From the NCBI GenBank assembly GCA_000934455.1, contig KN885310.1:45625-106731 (forward strand): a stretch of DNA of 61,107 nucleotides, given 5' to 3'. A program made the position numbers and the translations under genes. Positions within the stretch are counted from its first letter, which is position 1, and each line of letters opens with the position of its first letter. The notes beneath the pieces were generated by a model, which did not search any database, was not told where the DNA came from, and saw only the letters and a program-made list of their open reading frames with translations. This document shows positions 14,401 through 25,882 of this stretch, one piece after another. This DNA is from Apostichopus parvimensis. Lineage: Eukaryota > Echinodermata > Holothuroidea > Aspidochirotida > Stichopodidae.

Positions 14401-17400
14401 AAAGATTTTAGCTTCCACTTTCAAACATGAAATCCTGCAATTCTTTAACAGCTTCTATTAGTTTGTATGGTATTGGTATCATACTGCCCTCAATGCTTTA
14501 TTTTCATTCAACAGGTCTATTTAACTAGTTAAGAAAACACTAGAATGTTTGCCTTGCTTGCATTCCAATGTCACATTATATAATGTCATTGATTATTTTT
14601 GTTTTGTTATTTGGTGTGTTCAGGTTTGTTACTATTACCATTTTCCTTTTATTTTTGGTTTCTCACCTCTTGACTCATTTCTCTTCCAATTCTTGAAGGT
14701 TTGAAACAGGGTTTGTTCTGTTGGATAGTGTGCTACAGTGCTCTGGTCTTGTAAGGTAAGTAGGACATATAACAGGCCACAAATAACTGAATTTTGAAAA
14801 TGTTAAAAGTTAGAGATGGCTGGCCTGGAAATTGTGAGCAAGTTTCGAATGACTCGTGTGACCTCAAATTTCACAGTTTCAGTATAAATGCGTAACGATG
14901 CAGTAGTTCATTAGACAACAATGTAGCCGTTAATTAGCTGAAAAGAAAGAAAGTCAAATGGATAATTATTGTGAGGTTAGTTAATGAATATGCATGTTGC
15001 TGCCAAGCAGGTGTGACCATTATACCACTCTGCTGTCGTACCGTAAGAATCTGCAGGGTAACGGCACGTATCAGGTTATTTTTAATTTTTATCTTTATGG
15101 CTTGAGACACGTGTCCTTTTGAACCCATTTTAATAAGAGTATGATTCGAATTAAGTCAAGTCACAGAAGCTAGGGACCTCGAGTGGAATCGAAGCACAAT
15201 AAGTTGAGGTCAAGTCTTTTGACAAATCAGAGAGTTCAGTCAAATTTGAGTTTATGACATGCAAATTAATTATTTAAATTAATTATTTAAATAAAAAAAA
15301 TAAAAATAAATTATTGTAGGGTCACCACCTTCCTTTCACGCCATCCAAATAGCCTTCACTTTGTAGCATTTTTTTAAAAATTGCGGAAATTTCCAAAAGT
15401 AATTTCCGAGGACTACTACCTGCATACGTCTCTCCCCACCCCCACCAGCCTCCCTCCCCACCCCCACCCCCTCCCCCTAGCTGATTTCCAGATATTGAGC
15501 AAATGTATCTGGCCAGTGAAAGTGCTCAGTGAGGTAAATAATTGATTGAAGTAGAGTCAAGAGTATCACTTTGATCACAGCTGACCCTTATTTTGGGGCT
15601 TCTTGAATATTTGGCTGCAAATTCTACATTTTAATTCAACTGTTTCTAGTTACATATTGAAAGGTGCCGTGTATCAAATGTTTCAACTTTTTCTCTTACC
15701 TCAGCTCTATATCACTGCCTACACTGTGGGCCAGTCTGATAGAAGTTTGTAACAAACAAGTCGGCCATCCCAGGTTAAAATCCATCAGACTTCTACTACG
15801 GATTCTCCAGTACATCTCAAGGTTGGTTTTATGTTTTATTTCAACCGTGTCTTGTAAAGAATTCACTTTTTCTTTCAAAATAATCAAGAGATATGCAACA
15901 ATTTTTCTTTGGGGAGGGGCTTGGGGGGATGAGGGGGGCCTTGATAAGCCTATGGAAGTGGGTATGTTTCATCGTTTATGTTTAATCACATGCAGCAGCA
16001 AGTTGGATATTTTCAATGTTTCTTTTCAGTATTTGAAGATGAAACCAGAAGGGGACAGTATTATGGAATTTTAGGAGCATTCGGCATCAATCGTTTTATC
16101 AAGATTGTTGCAAAGGCTGCCTGTTTTAAGCATTGTTGAATGCATTCAATCTTGGAGGTCTGATAAAATCTGGTTTCTGTTAGTATTGTGTAGTAAATAA
16201 TTGCACAATCCTGTGGATGTACTTTTTGCCCAAATTCTGGCCTATTCGCAGAGAGGGACTGTACAAAACAGTCCAAAACTTCAAATAGACCTGTCCTTTT
16301 CATACCTGTACATTAGGGACTCATTCTATGCAATCACCATGCTTAGCACCATTACGTTATGTCTGTCGCAGATTTCAACACTCCATGTCCCTCTCTCTCT
16401 CTCTCTCAAATAACATTTTCAGTAGAAGAGCAAGCCGTTCGAAAGAACACATTGAACAAAATACCCAGGAGTCATCAATTGCTCAACTGGGATTGAAATT
16501 CTTGATTTCTGAAATTTCTGAATTTCTCGAAACTCTTGAACTGCGATTGAAATTGAAAATCAATTGCTCAACTGCGATGTACGTGTCCAGGGGAAGTCGT
16601 ACCATATACAGGCTACCTAACTATGTATATATATACATCTGTATGTTTTTCAATATTACGTACTGTGGTCAATGCATTTTGCTCGCTCATTTGTCACGGT
16701 GCGACAGTTACTCTTGCTTTACAAAGAAAAGTGACCAAAAACACGATACCCAAACTGTTCTCTATCCTGTGTACAACAAGGTCAATGTATGCAAGTTATT
16801 AGCAAGCAGACTATCAACAGTTTTTGATCAATTTTATGATAACCTTCTCAAAACTGTTCTGGTATTTATTCTACAGTGAGGGTAACACATCCTGTCATAG
16901 TGATGTAGAAACTAAGGATGATGCAAGTCTAGGAGTAGACCTCACCCTCTTAAAACCTCTCTGGTTCCTCTTGAACCAGATGAACAACAATCTCTCGGAA
17001 GACTCCACAACGTGCCAAAGTATTCATGCAGCACATAGCGCCCTCACTGAGTTGTTTTTCTTTGTCGAAAATCTTGTCAAGGTTAGAAAATCCTGTCTTT
17101 CTTGGCACTCAATGGTTTGGTTTGGTTTAAAGGTCAAAAAGTTGAATAGTACCGTTTGTGTTCACAAAGTTGAGGCGTTGGTTGTAGTGTCATGCACCCT
17201 TTCTTCATAACTATTGGTCGTATTTAAACCTCTCGCACCTGGTCTTGTATTGTTAGCAACCATATCAGTAGGTATGTGCATTGACAGATAGGAGACCATG
17301 AAGAAGTTACCATGTAGTATTTGTGATAAATCACATTATTTTGTCTTCCTGTTCTTTTCTTACATCATGTGTTTGTAAGAAAAAGTATTATCCTTACTTT

Positions 17401-18363
17401 TTCCATCCATAAATTGTTTACATTATTCACATTTTACTTGCTTTATTTTTGGTATTCACAGTCCAAGAATCTAGTGGAAAGTTACATCTTAGCTCTGGTA
17501 GATGAGGAGGAGATTAAAGCAAGTGTCAGGCAGGTCAGTGTTGTGAAAATATATTCACTCCTTTAAAGGGAAGGGGCTGTTGAGGGAGGGGGTACAGCCC
17601 AAGGCTCGAGCCCAAATAGGGGGCTGGGCAAATATAAAATAGAGTAATGCATTCTCATTTTTGTAATCTACGTCAGGCAAAAAATGAAGACTTCGCATAG
17701 GAGGCCAGTTACATAATTGTCCGTGGGGTTCTCCCTACCCACTGCATATTCATGAGAAGATTCAATGTTTGGTATTAAGAGGAATTATTCCTTGACTAAT
17801 TCTATTTCAGGACCAGAAATGCCACTTAATTTACCCAAGTACTCTGTATTAGACTTCTCTTTCAGCTGTAATGTTCAAAGTCTCATTTCCATAATATCCC
17901 CAGCTAGGAGATTTAAAATCTTAATTTTAAAAATGAAAATTATGCAAATGTTAGCACTTTGGTTTTCTCTCACAAGTTTCCCTTCAGAATTTATTTAAAA
18001 CTTTTTGCCCCTCTCGTTCTGTTTCAATCGCATATTTCTTCCCTTCAGTGAGTTTGTTTTGTGTGTTACCCCTGTTTGGGTCCTGTTTCCTTCTACCAGT
18101 GGTTGGATAGGTTTTTTATGGGTCTTTTGCTTTTACAGTGGGCCCATGGCCTCAACCTGGTTTCCTCTAAACTGTTCACCAACATACCAAGTGAAGGGTT
18201 CTTAAGTGTATATCTCTCACAGTCTTAATGATCTTACATATATCTTCTATCCGTCTGTTTGCAGGGATTGTGCAATGTAGCTGCGATTGGTTCTGCTATC
18301 GGTGTACCAAACAAAGCAAGTCTACTTCTCGAAAAAGAAGAGAAAACCGCAACTCCAAGGTAG
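1275..18363 (+). CDS. ZZEF1: ZZEF1-like protein (zinc finger ZZ-type and EF-hand domain protein), 3' part
   Basis: This is the C-terminal part of a large ZZEF1 orthologue. Exons are 1275..1709, 2606..2706, 4174..4311, 5384..5456, 6710..6805, 7305..7481, 8009..8152, a second copy of the last three (9786..9881, 10357..10533, 11061..11204), 12155..12323, 13635..13722, 14699..14755, 15705..15821, 16877..17081, 17462..17533 and 18265..18363. All junctions are GT-AG and phase-consistent. They give about 656 residues with one copy of the duplicated exons, or 795 with both. The CUB-like block (GDTLYYKF, DWGFKFTV) and the closing helices (LPTLWASLIEV, LLKPLWFLL, ALTELFFFVENL, NVAAIGSAI) agree with the end of vertebrate ZZEF1 as I remember it. 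The EF-hand, DOC and ZZ domains would lie upstream of the window. Vertebrate ZZEF1 ZZ fingers bind histone H3 tails or SUMO-type ligands; the role of this C-terminal region is unknown. The stop is TAG at 18361..18363. Confidence 0.85.
1886..1960. repeat. Fragment of a dispersed repeat (TTTGTATAGCGCC ... GGCGCTTCACAAAG)
   Basis: An AT-rich TAATAATAAT run is followed by a short segment with GCGCC and GGCGC arms. This arrangement is very common at the ends of dispersed repeats in marine invertebrate genomes. It sits in the first ZZEF1 intron of the window. Only this fragment is visible and the family cannot be named. Confidence 0.4.
5484..5660. repeat. Palindromic AT-rich repeat (AGCTATAGCTTT)n
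   Basis: Repeats of AGCTATAGCT, itself a perfect palindrome, grade into TATATATTATAGC units. The stretch can fold into many alternative hairpins. It lies only about 65 bp left of the start of the 3.08-kb tandem duplication, so it may have promoted that rearrangement or confused assembly. Confidence 0.7.
6710..8152 (+). CDS. ZZEF1: ZZEF1 duplicated exon trio, copy A
   Basis: Exons 6710..6805 (32 codons), 7305..7481 (59) and 8009..8152 (48) all begin and end in phase 0. They encode a basic helical segment (RFKKHQREKSKDLLIKELEK), a helical block containing ARNLLVSLLADWPEAG, and a block ending KHNYDNDTKIE. That last end should join the CUB-like exon at 12155, because KHNYDNDTK aligns with the HPY-DNNT-like lead-in of this module in ZZEF1. 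In the order shown here, copy A would instead be followed by copy B. The intron after the second exon is purine-rich (7500..7860). Confidence 0.75.
6806..6888 (+). repeat. Short tandem repeat (TTCATACTCTG)n at a splice donor
   Basis: About seven 11-bp units start immediately at the donor GTGAGTTCATACT of the 6710..6805 exon. The second copy of the duplication has only about three units of the variant TTCATACTGTG (9882..9928). The copy-number and base difference separates the two duplicate copies. Confidence 0.8.
7500..7862 (+). repeat. Purine-rich intronic repeat (GGGATAGGGAGATTGG-like)
   Basis: A strongly strand-asymmetric G+A tract is built from degenerate GGGATAGRGAGATT units. It begins about 20 bp after the donor at 7482. 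An identical tract is present in the duplicate at 10552..10914. On the opposite strand it gives a proline-rich open frame, judged to be spurious. The G-runs could form quadruplexes or act as intronic splicing enhancers; that is inference. Confidence 0.7.
8802..11855 (+). repeat. Tandem segmental duplication, copy 2 (about 3.05 kb)
   Basis: This is the second copy of the unit described at 5726..8801. It is about 22 bp shorter because of indels in the intron 9882..10356. After 11855 the sequence diverges into unique intron leading to the CUB-like exon. Confidence 0.9.
9786..11204 (+). CDS. ZZEF1: ZZEF1 duplicated exon trio, copy B
   Basis: Exons 9786..9881, 10357..10533 and 11061..11204 are identical in sequence to copy A and also phase 0 throughout. 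Splicing of all six exons keeps the frame and inserts 139 extra residues. Skipping either trio restores the usual domain order. No coding substitution separates the copies, so the event is either very recent or not real in the genome. Confidence 0.7.
12155..13722 (+). CDS. ZZEF1: ZZEF1 exons encoding the CUB-like beta-sandwich module
   Basis: Exons 12155..12323 and 13635..13722 encode a compact module. It has a strand with LLIKFDERCCTE, then FSGSSGNWINFDIPGDTLYY split across the intron, then SDFNNNDWGFKFTVIG. The aromatic and acidic spacing (IKFD...C.TE; DTLYY.F.SD; DWG.KFTV) matches the CUB/galactose-binding-like region near the C-terminus of ZZEF1. The intron between them contains a 550-bp minisatellite (12400..12953), whose long opposite-strand open frame is not a gene. 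Confidence 0.85.
12400..12953 (+). repeat. Minisatellite, unit about 15 bp (AAAGACACTGTGTG)
   Basis: Around 37 imperfect units of AAAGACACTGTGTGG/A fill the intron between the two CUB-module exons. Variants include AATAGACACTGTGTG and GAAGTGACGCTGTG. Because the unit is usually 15 bp, all frames stay open for long stretches on both strands. That produces artefactual Ser/His/Val/Phe-rich or Cys/Lys-rich open frames. Confidence 0.9.
14099..14386 (+). repeat. Minisatellite, unit 30 bp, about 9.6 copies
   Basis: The unit is CTGTGACCTCAGGACCACATTC plus CTTAGGCC, repeated with few changes. Its length is a multiple of three, so frames on both strands are open and give ten-residue peptide repeats. 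It lies inside the ZZEF1 intron 13723..14698, with no splice sites supporting its use as an exon, and is not counted as coding. Confidence 0.9.
14699..18363 (+). CDS. ZZEF1: ZZEF1 C-terminal helical region and stop
   Basis: Exons 14699..14755, 15705..15821, 16877..17081, 17462..17533 and 18265..18363 encode about 182 residues of mainly helical, armadillo-like sequence. Visible blocks are FETGFVLLDSVLQ, SLPTLWASLIEV, RLLLRILQYIS, LTLLKPLWFLLNQM, ALTELFFFVENLV and NVAAIGSAIGVPNKAS. The last block closely matches the extreme C-terminus of ZZEF1 in my memory, which fixes the terminal exon's frame. Translation ends at TAG 18361..18363. A donor-like AAG|GTAGGA overlaps this stop, so splicing to an acceptor at 19741 is possible but would only change the last residues. 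An open stretch at 18139..18207 with good acceptor context is probably intronic. Confidence 0.8.
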
Positions 18364-21300
18364 GACACAGTTTCTTTTCATTTTTTTTTTGCATGCAAAG
18401 TTAGAAAAACAAACACAAACTCTAATACATTTAAAAACAGACTATATCTCTGGCTGTTCTAATATCTAACTGTCGAAAAGGAAATGTTAAAATGAAGAAA
18501 TTCTTGGTTTCGTTTTGCTTGAAGAAATGACGCATGAACATTGTTAAACGTGTGAAACAAGAATAGATTTGCCTGTTTCCTTCTGTAAACAATTTGTCTG
18601 TTTGTTTATTGTTGGTATAGTGTTATCATGTATAATTTATGTAAACTGTGTTGATAAGTATTGTTTAGTTTATATGTATGTAATATTCTATTAAAGATGT
18701 GATGTGTGTTTTGTAGGTGTTGTAGCTGTGTGTTTTAAGTATCTGTGGTATATTGTACATATCTGTGTATTGTAAGAGCCTTGTGTTGTATCTTTGGTGT
18801 ACTGTACTTATCTGTACGTTGTACATTTTCATGCTTGTGGTTGCAAGTGTATTGTATATAAATATATATATGTTGTGGTAAATGTGTGTTTTTTGAAGTT
18901 GCTGTGTGTATTCTTTACTTATTTTATTAAACGGGGGAATAATAATATATCAAGTATTACATCGCAAGATGCTATACAAAACGAATAAATTGCTATAAAA
19001 GTGCAAAGAAGTATAGCAGGCGTATGTACACAGGAATTACAGTATTAAGAAGGACAAACTTCGGAGCCTTTAAAACTGCTACACTTAATTTTAACTGTAA
19101 TTATTCCCTACTAGTAAGTATGCATGTGGTGACTTATGTGTTTATATGTGACTTATGTCTTTATCATGTATGTATGTAACTTATGTGTTTATGATGTATG
19201 TATGTGACTTATGTGTTTATGATGTATGTATGTAACATAAGTGTTAATGATGTGACTTATGTGTTTATTATGTATGTGACTTATGTGTTCATAATGTATG
19301 TATGTGACTTATGTGTTTATAATGTATGTATGTAACATAAGTGTTAATGTATGTGACTTATGTGTTCATAATGTATGTATGTGACTTATGTGTTTATAAT
19401 GTATGTATGTAACATAAGTGTTAATGATGTGACTTATGTGTCTATAATGTATGTATGTGACTTATGTGTCTATAATTTATGCATGTATTTGTTACAGACT
19501 TTTACTGAGTCTGTATTGATACTTTGTATTCTGATATAGTTGCCTTCACTTGTTCTGGGACTCATGGATTTGTACTCGTGTTGATATTTCTACTTATACT
19601 CATATTTCATACTGTTGTACCAGTACTACAGGTCCAATGTGTAGATTTACTTGTATAAACATTTTAAGTATCAATCTCTCATAACTATTCTTATAGCAAA
19701 TTTTTTATGATTTATTTATACCTTTTCATATTTCTCTCCAGAACATAGCAAGACCTGAGCTCGGCAACCAGCAAGACTCGGCCAAAGCATTAGAAATTAT
19801 TAATGTTATCGATGAAAACAGCAATACCAGCAGAAATATCAGCAAACTGTTCATTGCCACATGACATCAAAGTGAAGTGAACCACATAGAAATATGGAGA
19901 TAAATTTGCAGCTTTTTTATATATACACCAAAGGCATTAAATTTGCCCTTCTATTCAGCATGGAAATAAATGTTTTTGTAAGCAGGATGTGCTATGCAGG
20001 TTGAATACTGTGGGCCTTTTTCTTCGTCAAATGTGTGTCATAAATGCGACTTGTTCTTCGAAAGATGGATCGTCACTATGCAAGAAAGGCACAGAAGGTG
20101 ACAGGACAACCCACCAGCAACAAAGAGGGACAGAACACACTTATGAGGGTGGAGGCGGGGGGGGGTTCGGGTTGGTCGTATTTGAAGGTTGTATGATAAA
20201 CCACATGAATTGCTTTCTGCATTTGGTACCACTGGTTTGTGCTATGAGTTCTTTCTAAGTGTTGCTAATTTTAAGTTTTGTTCATAGAAATGCCTCCTAT
20301 TTAATAATATTTTGTCAGATACAGAACCGCTGTATTTGGCAAGAATTGTAACAAGTGACAATTTGCTGAAAGCTGCCTTTATATTGGTACTGTTTCAAGC
20401 ACCCGTGGATGGAAAACGAATCGTAAATTGGAAGACATAAATGTGACAGTGACAAAACAAAGTATGAAGGTAAACTGGAAATATATTTTAGGGTGAAATA
20501 TAGCTTCCGTTTGAAGCTATGTATTAAGGTAGGACGTAGAAAAACCACAACAACAATTTTCTGATCAAATGATTTGTTTCATTGAGAAAAGGTTGGCTGG
20601 CACAATGGGGTGCTTTAAATTTAAATTGCAGCAAGAATCTTTATCTGAATTATCAATGACTCCTGTGACTGTATGACGACACACTTTCCGTCCTTCATAA
20701 CCGCTTATTAATCAAACAGTCTAATTCTACCCGGCTTCACGAGGCAAATTCCTAACGACCCGGTCGTTGGGAACCACTCGGGAATGCAAATACCGATTTT
20801 TATTTTTAAACGCAAGTTATACATAAACCTTAACATCAGGTTCCATTGTGTGGGCATTTGCTAACTTGAGTTGGTCGTGTTCCTGACATTTCAAGCTTAA
20901 GGAGTGCTTGAAAGCTTTAAGAGGGCTTAAAATGTTTTGAAAATAATTTGAAAAGTATGCGTACCTGATAAGCCATTGTGGGGCCGTAATTAATGTTCTT
21001 TACGTATCTAATCTCTGTCTTCTTATTTTCTGTCTCATCTTTTTGGTAGCAAAGCTAATCCTGTGCCCTTTCAAAGAACCGTTATTATTTTTGGAACAAA
21101 AGATATCTTGATATGTTTAAGTTTTCACTCCTTTTAATTCTTTTCCTTTGTTTTACAACAAAATAAGTCCAACTTTACAACTGCAGCTTAAAAATGTACA
21201 TTATCAATAAAAATTATTATTTTATGAAAGCTTCTTCCTTTTTTTTTATTGTTGTAATATAAAGTTGCTCTTCCTATTCTTTTAAATTTGATCAGTTTCA

Positions 21301-22653
21301 GTTTAAAGTTAGATTTTATATTTAAACAAAGCTAAACAGTTTGTACATGTTTTCTGGATTTAAATACAGAAAGTTGAAAGCTCACCATGAATCGTGCTAA
21401 ATACACCTCGGAATAATTGCAGACATACATCCTGTAAACGAAACGGCTGGGATAAAGACTAAATTTGCAAACTGGAAATGCCAAACTGAAATGAACAGTT
21501 CCATAGTTCTCGTCTAGTGTCTGTGGTTGTGTACACAGTGTATTCACTGTTTGGTGTTTATGGGTGGCTATCCTATGAAGTAATAACACTTATGTAAAGC
21601 AGCGCAGATACTTGTACTTGGTCCTGAGCTCATGCGGTTAAACATTTCATTGCAAAGATGATTTATAATTAATAACAACTTATCATAACAAAGACCTGGG
21701 GGAATATCCAGAACTGCATATTCATTGCATTTAATTATTGCTAATTATGCTAAAATTTGCATACAACTTTGCAATAAAAATTACTATCAAAATATAGCAG
21801 TAAAAACGAAAAACAGAACATGCAGTTGTTTTTCCATACCATTATCACAGTAGATTTCTACGAATAAAATCTGCCTTTTTTCTTTTACGATAGATGGTTG
21901 GCACGATCTGTCCTGTTTGCATGAATTACTGATTACCCGTACCTACTCATTTCAGATTTATTCACTTAGAAGTTAAAATAGTAACGTTCATGGTGTCTCA
22001 GAAACAACACCATTAAGCACTGTCAACTTGCAGAGAAAAATCTCAAAATATAGTCGGCTTGGAAATCTTTTTAGCATGTGAAGCAGCTTGCAGTATGGAG
22101 TAAATATCTCAGGATGTCTACTATTGTCCTGTTGACGAGGGGTAAGCTCCTTAAAGTCAATAGAGATATTTGTTTTAATGAACTTGATGGTGCCACCTAG
22201 TTTCTAGTCGTGATTTCACAAATGGGTTGATGTTCTGTAAATGTAACCTGCATTGTAGCTTTCAGCATGTGATACAGACATTCTGTTGGTTACATGACAT
22301 TTAATGTTGATAAAGACATCAATTTTTAAAAGGGGAATTCAGAAATTAACCAAAACTAGGTCTAAAGTAATCAGAAGTTCGTAATCATGTATCATCAAGC
22401 GTAAATCAGCTGGTAGCTCTCATGAGGTACCATCTCACACCCATGCCTGAGGAGAGGGAGGGTAGAGGGTTGTTACTTCCTGTGTCAATTAGGGAATAAT
22501 GTATTGTCATTTTCATATAGATATAGTTAAGGAAAAGGGACAGCATTTTTCCTCACGGCTTGACCAGGTTACCCACCGCACATTATTGCCAGAGTTTAAA
22601 AGAATTGTACTATCTCAAAAGATATGTGAGTTTTAGTCTCCCACTGTAATATC
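18364..22653. other. 3' UTR of ZZEF1 and downstream intergenic sequence
   Basis: No gene is recognised. Several AATAAA-type signals on the + strand (near 18982, 19968 and 21205) could end ZZEF1 transcripts. An acceptor-like TCTCTCCAG at 19741 precedes an open 41-codon stretch to 19864. This could be an alternative terminal exon, but it needs a reading phase that the main model does not supply. The region also contains a 25-bp repeat array (19118..19485) and a near-perfect hairpin around 20752..20773 (AACGACC-C-GGTCGTT). Confidence 0.5.
19118..19485 (+). repeat. Tandem repeat (TGTATGTGACTTATGTGTTTATAA)n
   Basis: Imperfect units of about 24 to 26 bp alternate GACTTATGTGT and AACATAAGTGT, the latter being a local inverted form. 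At least twelve units are visible. It lies downstream of the ZZEF1 stop. Confidence 0.85.
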
Positions 22654-23283
22654 NNNNNNNNNNNNNNNNNNNNNNNNNNNNNNNNNNNNNNNNNNNNNNN
22701 NNNNNNNNNNNNNNNNNNNNNNNNNNNNNNNNNNNNNNNNNNNNNNNNNNNNNNNNNNNNNNNNNNNNNNNNNNNNNNNNNNNNNNNNNNNNNNNNNNNN
22801 NNNNNNNNNNNNNNNNNNNNNNNNNNNNNNNNNNNNNNNNNNNNNNNNNNNNNNNNNNNNNNNNNNNNNNNNNNNNNNNNNNNNNNNNNNNNNNNNNNNN
22901 NNNNNNNNNNNNNNNNNNNNNNNNNNNNNNNNNNNNNNNNNNNNNNNNNNNNNNNNNNNNNNNNNNNNNNNNNNNNNNNNNNNNNNNNNNNNNNNNNNNN
23001 NNNNNNNNNNNNNNNNNNNNNNNNNNNNNNNNNNNNNNNNNNNNNNNNNNNNNNNNNNNNNNNNNNNNNNNNNNNNNNNNNNNNNNNNNNNNNNNNNNNN
23101 NNNNNNNNNNNNNNNNNNNNNNNNNNNNNNNNNNNNNNNNNNNNNNNNNNNNNNNNNNNNNNNNNNNNNNNNNNNNNNNNNNNNNNNNNNNNNNNNNNNN
23201 NNNNNNNNNNNNNNNNNNNNNNNNNNNNNNNNNNNNNNNNNNNNNNNNNNNNNNNNNNNNNNNNNNNNNNNNNNNNNNNNNNN
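22654..23283. other. Assembly gap (630 N)
   Basis: A run of unknown bases. A short tandem repeat starts about 80 bp to the right, which suggests that the gap spans repetitive DNA. Any open frame drawn across it has no meaning. Confidence 1.
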
Positions 23284-23364
23284 TAACACGAAAGCTACTG
23301 TTACAGCAAATGTAAACTGTGCAAGACCTGTATTCATGCCCCTTTTGAACAATACTCAAGCTTT

Positions 23365-23452
23365 CAGTGTACAACATTGCGTGTTTAGTGTACAACATTG
23401 TGTCTTTTAGTGTACAACAACAACTTTTAGTGTACAACTCTGTGTACAACAT
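23365..23452 (+). repeat. Short tandem repeat (TTAGTGTACAACATTGTGT)n beside the gap
   Basis: About five degenerate units of 18 to 22 bp with the core AGTGTACAACA. It probably continues into the gap. Confidence 0.75.
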
Positions 23453-25882
23453 TATCTGTAGGCCAAATTGTACACAGAAAAATGTCAGAGTCCCATAAAC
23501 AATATGTAATCTTTGTAGCTTTTTTTTTTTTAATTACTGGTTCTGGTAATTTTGTCTGTTTCTTCTTAATGACTACATGGTAAGACAAAATTAAAATATA
23601 TCGATAGGTTCGCATAGACAAGAATATTTCATAGTAATTCTCCTCTTCAGATATAAAGCAGTGTTTATAGTTGAATATCCACGATGTGTCATTGTATTGT
23701 TTGGTATTTTAAATTGTTTGTTATTTGTGTCATTTCTCATTATGAACAGTTATGGCAAGATTTCATGTTTGGGTTTTTACTGTTTGCATCACTTTTCGTA
23801 TGGACAATTATCACGGCCGTTTCACTGACTAGTTAACGAGGCTACAATTACGTGTTTTATGTCTGCTCATATTCCTTCCTGGTAAAAACAGAAAAGGTGG
23901 TGATTGTTGCCAAGCAAGACTGTGAACATTGCATTGCATGAGGTAAATTCTTCTTTTGGAGACTAGTATTAAAGTTGTGTCTATCAATCATAAGTTTTTG
24001 AGTGCCTGCAGTTTACGGGAGCCTGGCCTATTAAAATGCCCTCACTAAAATCTAGGGTAGGCAGTATAAGATGCCGAACTCCCCTGTGAAGGATCTCTTG
24101 CCGAGGGTCTGCATCGACCACATTGAGAACTGTGGACTTTGCCCACTTTAAATCATGTCCACTTTAACATGCCCACTTTAACTCCTGAAATTAGGCCCCA
24201 CTGAGTATGTTACTTTGAAAAGCACATCTGTTATGCCCAATTTGATAGTTTAATCTCCTTATTATTCAGTAATCACAAGCATGACAGATTTAGAAAGGGT
24301 GTTACCATGAGTTTTACTTTTGTAATCCAGTACTATTATTTGAAAACATGTTGGTAAATTTAAAAGGTGAAGTTTCTTTTTTCTCCTTTTTTCCGCCCTT
24401 CTTTAGCTGCATGGAAGCGTATTACTGTTCTGGATTTACAATGAACAGTTGCTTTGCTAGGAGGGCCACAAAGACCATCCCACCCCCCCCCCCTCCCCCA
24501 AAGATCCATTTAGGGCATACAATTGACTTGGAAATTTCATTCTCCTTTGACAGGGGAAACACTGCCCATAGGACCACAGAAATATACTGATGAAAATAGC
24601 AACATTACTAGAATGGAAAAGAATTATTATTAAACAACAAAGAGAGAACAGCTTCTTGTTAACTTCATTGGTTTTATTTGAACACCTCAAGAACCACATT
24701 TATAATTATTTACAACAAGAGTGTCAAACCCTCCTTTTTTGTTATTCTATCTACATCCCACCAATGTTTTCATAGTTAATTTCTTGTGAAAATACGACTG
24801 TCTGTCCTCTAAAATTCTAAAAAATTACATAAATACACGCTAGATAAAAATTGGTATTACTTATTGGTAATTGACTACTTAATTATAAAACATTGCTTTT
24901 TCAATATCGACCCTTTTATAGCATGAACCTGTTCAACCCTATCAACAGAAAAACAACATCAGAGGGAAAGATAATTGCTCTTTGACTCGTTATCGCCTGC
25001 CTATTGTTTTCACGTGAATTTTGATGAATACTTTTAGTGCAATAAATAAACTACGGAACTACTGAAAGCAAGAATTAATACTATGAAACAATGCCTTTGT
25101 TCTTTTCTAGTTTACAGGGTTGTCTTTGTTTTTTTCCTCTCTCTCTTTTGATTCTTCATTTTAATATAAGAAAATAAGCCCAGCTTGACACACCATTAAT
25201 TAAATCAATTTCAGCCCATCATTTGTAGTGGGAAATGAACTTAATCATAATACAACATTATTGGTTGTTCCAGCTAAATATATAATTGAACTTACAGCAA
25301 AATAAATTACTTAAAGAACTGACCAGCTTTAAGTAGAAAACAATGTATTGCTTGGATGAAACATTTAAAGGAATGGAGGCTGAGAATAAGTGTGCGAAAG
25401 GACTGAAAATGACAAAAATGTGCAGCACAAGACTAAGAAAAGAAGAAGAAGAAGCCTATTAAGACAAACAAGAAGAAAAGAATTCAAAAGCTATTTTTAA
25501 GATAAAGCATTCATGAAATTCAGGCAAATACCACAAAATTTACAAAACAAAGAAACTCTTAGAAAGAGAGGACTTTTAAATACCAGAGACTTACGGTTAA
25601 AAGTCTATAATACAACTAAAGTAAATCAAGAACAATACATAATGTGTTTTTCACCACAAAAAATTTATAGCACATGCATCCACATCAACAATGTCACTTT
25701 GCGAAGAGTTACAGCAGCTTTGCCATTCAGCTGTTTTACTTTACACAGCGAACTATCTCCATCATTAATGCCTCAAAGGTACAACCGATCTTCTTCTCTT
25801 TTATCTAGAGGTTATTTCATTAAACAGTCCCAGTGTGTCTTTTTTTTCGTCCCCTGATTTTCCTTACAGACAGAGTAGCGTC
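23453..25882. other. Intergenic sequence and probable 3' UTR of the NERD gene
   Basis: AT-rich sequence with no recognisable coding exon. On the - strand, AATAAA signals (seen as TTTATT on +), for example near 24673, could end the transcript of the gene whose stop is at 25883. A poly-C run lies at about 24480..24500. Confidence 0.4.

Noticed and set aside
13911..14430. Overlapping open frames with ten-residue repeats on both strands
   Set aside because: They come from the 30-bp minisatellite; there is no splice or start context, and they lie in a ZZEF1 intron.
18139..18207. Open stretch with a good acceptor (WAHGLNLVSSKLF)
   Set aside because: The exon at 17462..17533 joins the terminal exon directly in phase and gives the family's expected C-terminus; the stretch was kept only as a possible alternative exon.
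22610..23452. Long open frames across the N run
   Set aside because: Unknown bases were translated as X; they contain no real sequence information.
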